Shown: piece after piece, positions 62,358-64,000 of the stretch | Layout: each line of letters opens with the position of its first letter | Position numbering within the stretch: the first letter of the stretch is position 1 | From: an uncultured Flavobacteriaceae bacterium | Lineage (GTDB): Bacteria; Bacteroidota; Bacteroidia; Flavobacteriales; Flavobacteriaceae | Direction: 5' to 3' | Assembly (NCBI GenBank): GCA_943787295.1 | Contig: CALSLW010000002.1 | Location: 524,189 to 588,188, forward strand | Length of the DNA: 64,000 nt | Program-made: the position numbers and the translations under genes | Notes under the pieces: generated by a model | Told to the model about the DNA's origin: nothing | The model's database searches: none | What the model saw: only the letters and a program-made list of their open reading frames with translations

Positions 62358-62368
62358 TTAACCATTAA
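62358..62368 (+). promoter_or_regulatory. Shared leader motif TTAACCATTAA (copy 4)
   Basis: Lies 10 bases before the GTG start at 62379, in TATTAATGCTTGTTAACC context. Confidence 0.5.
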
Positions 62369-62378
62369 ATATTTTAGA

Positions 62379-63401
62379 GTGAAAAATTATTTTCTTGTAT
62401 TAGCATCATTCTTAACGATTAGTTGTAATCAAAAAAAGATTAATCCTTTAATTGAAATTTATAACGAAAAAATAATTTCTATAATTGACATTTATTCAGA
62501 ATTAGAGATTTTAGCTGACTCTTTATTACTTCCAGAAGGCCCAGTATGGAATAAAAAATCAAATGAGTTGCTATTTGTAGATAACCTTCAAAACAAAGTT
62601 TTAAGCTGGAGCTCCCGTGATGGTATCAAGGATTATATTCAAGAGGCAGGTAATACTGGCTATGCCCCCAACTTGGGCAATGGGCTTTTAGGGCCAAATG
62701 GGCTTGCACTTGATAATAATAATGACTTATACATATGTCAAATTGGAGACAGGAGAGTTGCAAAAATAAATATTAACTCTTCAAATAAGAAAAGCTTTAT
62801 AAATGTAGTTGATAATTACAAAGGCAAAAGACTTAATAGTCCTAATGATATTATAGTTGCAAAAAATGGAGACATATATTTTACAGACCCAGCTTTTGCT
62901 TTTTTTGACCCCCAAAAGTTTGAATTTGTGGATAGTGAATTAAGAGAGTTAAATTTTAACGGTGTTTTTAAATTTAATAAGGATAATAACGTTTTAGTTG
63001 CTGTGGATGAAGGCTCAGGTGTTCCAAATGGCTTGGGCTTATCACCAGATGAAAAATTTCTTTATGTTAATAAGATGGGGCAACCTTTTTCTAATACTGA
63101 TTCGGAAATACTAAAAATTAATTTAGCTAATAATGAATCTGAAACCCTATTTAGAGGTAATGATTTAGTTGCTAAATATAACAATGGGACAGACTTTGAT
63201 GGAATGGACGTTCACTCAAGTGGATATATATTTACAGCAGGGCCAGGAGGATTATTAATAATATCTCCTGAAGGTGAATTAATGGCAAGAATAAAATCTG
63301 GTCAAATTACAAACTGCACATTTAATGACGATGAATCTTACTTGTACATAACAGGTTTCCTAAATAATCCAAAACTGTTTAGAATAAAGTTGAAATCATA
63401 A
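62379..63401 (+). CDS. SMP-30/gluconolactonase-like lipoprotein
   Basis: 340 residues from GTG at 62379 (MKNYFLVLASFLTISCNQK, lipoprotein signal); TTG at 62355 is in frame but would precede the leader motif. Six-bladed propeller pattern: LLPEGPVWNKKSNELLFVD (first metal Glu), LLGPNGLALDNNND, GKRLNSPNDIIVAKNGDIYF (metal Asn), PNGLGLSPDEKFLYVN and TDFDGMDVHSSGYIF (metal Asp). Lactonases of this family hydrolyse sugar or other lactones. Anchored to the envelope. Possibly works with the neighbouring small-ligand-fold lipoproteins. Confidence 0.85.
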   Translation: MKNYFLVLASFLTISCNQKKINPLIEIYNEKIISIIDIYSELEILADSLLLPEGPVWNKKSNELLFVDNLQNKVLSWSSRDGIKDYIQEAGNTGYAPNLGNGLLGPNGLALDNNNDLYICQIGDRRVAKININSSNKKSFINVVDNYKGKRLNSPNDIIVAKNGDIYFTDPAFAFFDPQKFEFVDSELRELNFNGVFKFNKDNNVLVAVDEGSGVPNGLGLSPDEKFLYVNKMGQPFSNTDSEILKINLANNESETLFRGNDLVAKYNNGTDFDGMDVHSSGYIFTAGPGGLLIISPEGELMARIKSGQITNCTFNDDESYLYITGFLNNPKLFRIKLKS

Positions 63402-63430
63402 ATTAAATGTGTAAATGCATAAAAAACTAA

Positions 63431-64000
63431 TATGATTAATCGTAGTGACTTTAAAAAATATTTTTTAGATTTTTTAATTGTTTTTTTAGGTATTTTATCA
63501 TCCTTTGGAATTGACAATTACATAAAAAATGTTCAAAGGGAAAATCAAAAAAACATTCTTTTAGATGAATTACACCTCTCAATTAATGATGATATAATTC
63601 AGTTAAAAATTGTAAATGATGCTCTAGATGATTGTTTAAAGTCAATAGAAATATTATTTGAACAATCAGAGAATAAAGCATTAAATGATTCAATATTAGC
63701 ATACCATATTTCCAATGTTTCTGCAAAAACGGCAATATCATTTTTTCCACAAAAGGGAGTCTATAATCAACTCATAAACACAAATTTATTTGAATTAATT
63801 GACGACAATGTTTTTAGAAGAAAAATTTCTGACTTATATGAACATTTGGAAGATAGAAAAAATGCTGCAGATTTAAAATTTGATTTTTTTATTGAAAGTT
63901 TTGACAAAGCATTATTGGATAAAATCAATTACAGGATAAAAATTGAGGAATTAGATAATTCAGTTAGTATAAATACTATTATTTACGATTATAAATTACC
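63431..64000 (+). CDS. Membrane-anchored protein, DUF6090-like, 3' end outside window
   Basis: 190 codons are visible without a stop, running off the right edge. N-terminal RSDFKKYFLDFLIVFLGILS membrane anchor followed by FGIDNYIKNVQREN and a long, acidic helical region (LLDELHLSINDDIIQLKIVN). The anchor plus helical stalk resembles DUF6090 proteins of Bacteroidetes. Starts 29 bases after the lactonase stop. Function unknown. Confidence 0.7.

Larger units (their letters stand above)
62061..62378. other. Divergent intergenic region with leader motifs and tail remnant R3
   Basis: 318 bases without a gene. Left part: leader of the leftward lipoprotein and a degenerate terminator copy. Middle: remnant R3. 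Right part: AGTTGAGAAAGTGAGAC and AT-rich DNA, then the leader of the rightward lactonase gene. No intact ORF. Confidence 0.6.

Overview
The window looks like part of a chromosome from a marine-type member of the Flavobacteriaceae (Bacteroidetes). Evidence: AT-rich DNA without Shine-Dalgarno leaders; repeated matches to the Bacteroidetes promoter (TTG about 20 bases before TAnnTTTG), for example before tRNA-Asn, sdhC, feoA and hemA; and typical families such as DUF3078, a VPS10/sortilin-like BNR-repeat protein, a succinate dehydrogenase with one cytochrome b subunit, single-chain glycyl-tRNA synthetase, HemJ and BrxA/B bacilliredoxin.

Layout. 0-9 kb: end of a PiT phosphate transporter, class I ribonucleotide reductase (nrdB-nrdA, with a perfect DnaA box upstream), MarC, an S41 protease and a dCMP deaminase-like protein. 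9-13 kb: an old-yellow-enzyme oxidoreductase, HupE coupled to a TerB-DnaJ protein, bacilliredoxin and a PlsC acyltransferase. 13-26.5 kb: a heme locus. An AraC-type regulator, hemH, a MATE transporter, hemJ, an NtrY-like kinase and an enoyl-CoA hydratase run leftward; hemA-hemC-hemD-hemE-hemF, a cation antiporter and hemB run rightward. The araC-hemA intergenic region holds two 10-bp direct repeats spaced 21 bp, a credible AraC-type operator. 26.5-43 kb: envelope lipoproteins, Ogt, serine hydrolases, an exonuclease, a fused ABC ATPase, xth, OmpA, glyS, comF and an omega-amidase-like hydrolase. 43-57 kb: sdhCAB, DUF3078 and BNR-repeat proteins, aminopeptidase P, an feoA-feoB-Cys-rich peptide operon under a Fur-like palindrome, SCO, rseP and tRNA-Asn.

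Right of tRNA-Asn (57-64 kb) the character changes to what looks like an accreted genomic island. It has a dyad-rich non-coding entry segment, two tiny ribbon-helix-helix-like genes, a phage-like small protein, a decayed InlB-repeat/BspA/cupredoxin lipoprotein, and a set of lipoproteins and alpha-beta-barrel proteins sharing one leader motif. Three decayed copies of one C-terminal coding tail, possibly from a tyrosine recombinase, sit between these genes.

Several otherwise conserved genes (S41 protease, hemH, araC, hemA, hemC, the DM13 lipoprotein, the BspA-like gene) are interrupted by single-base shifts while their protein sequence stays intact across frames. This is densest at 17.4-20.9 kb. 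Sequencing indels are the simplest explanation; recent decay is the alternative.
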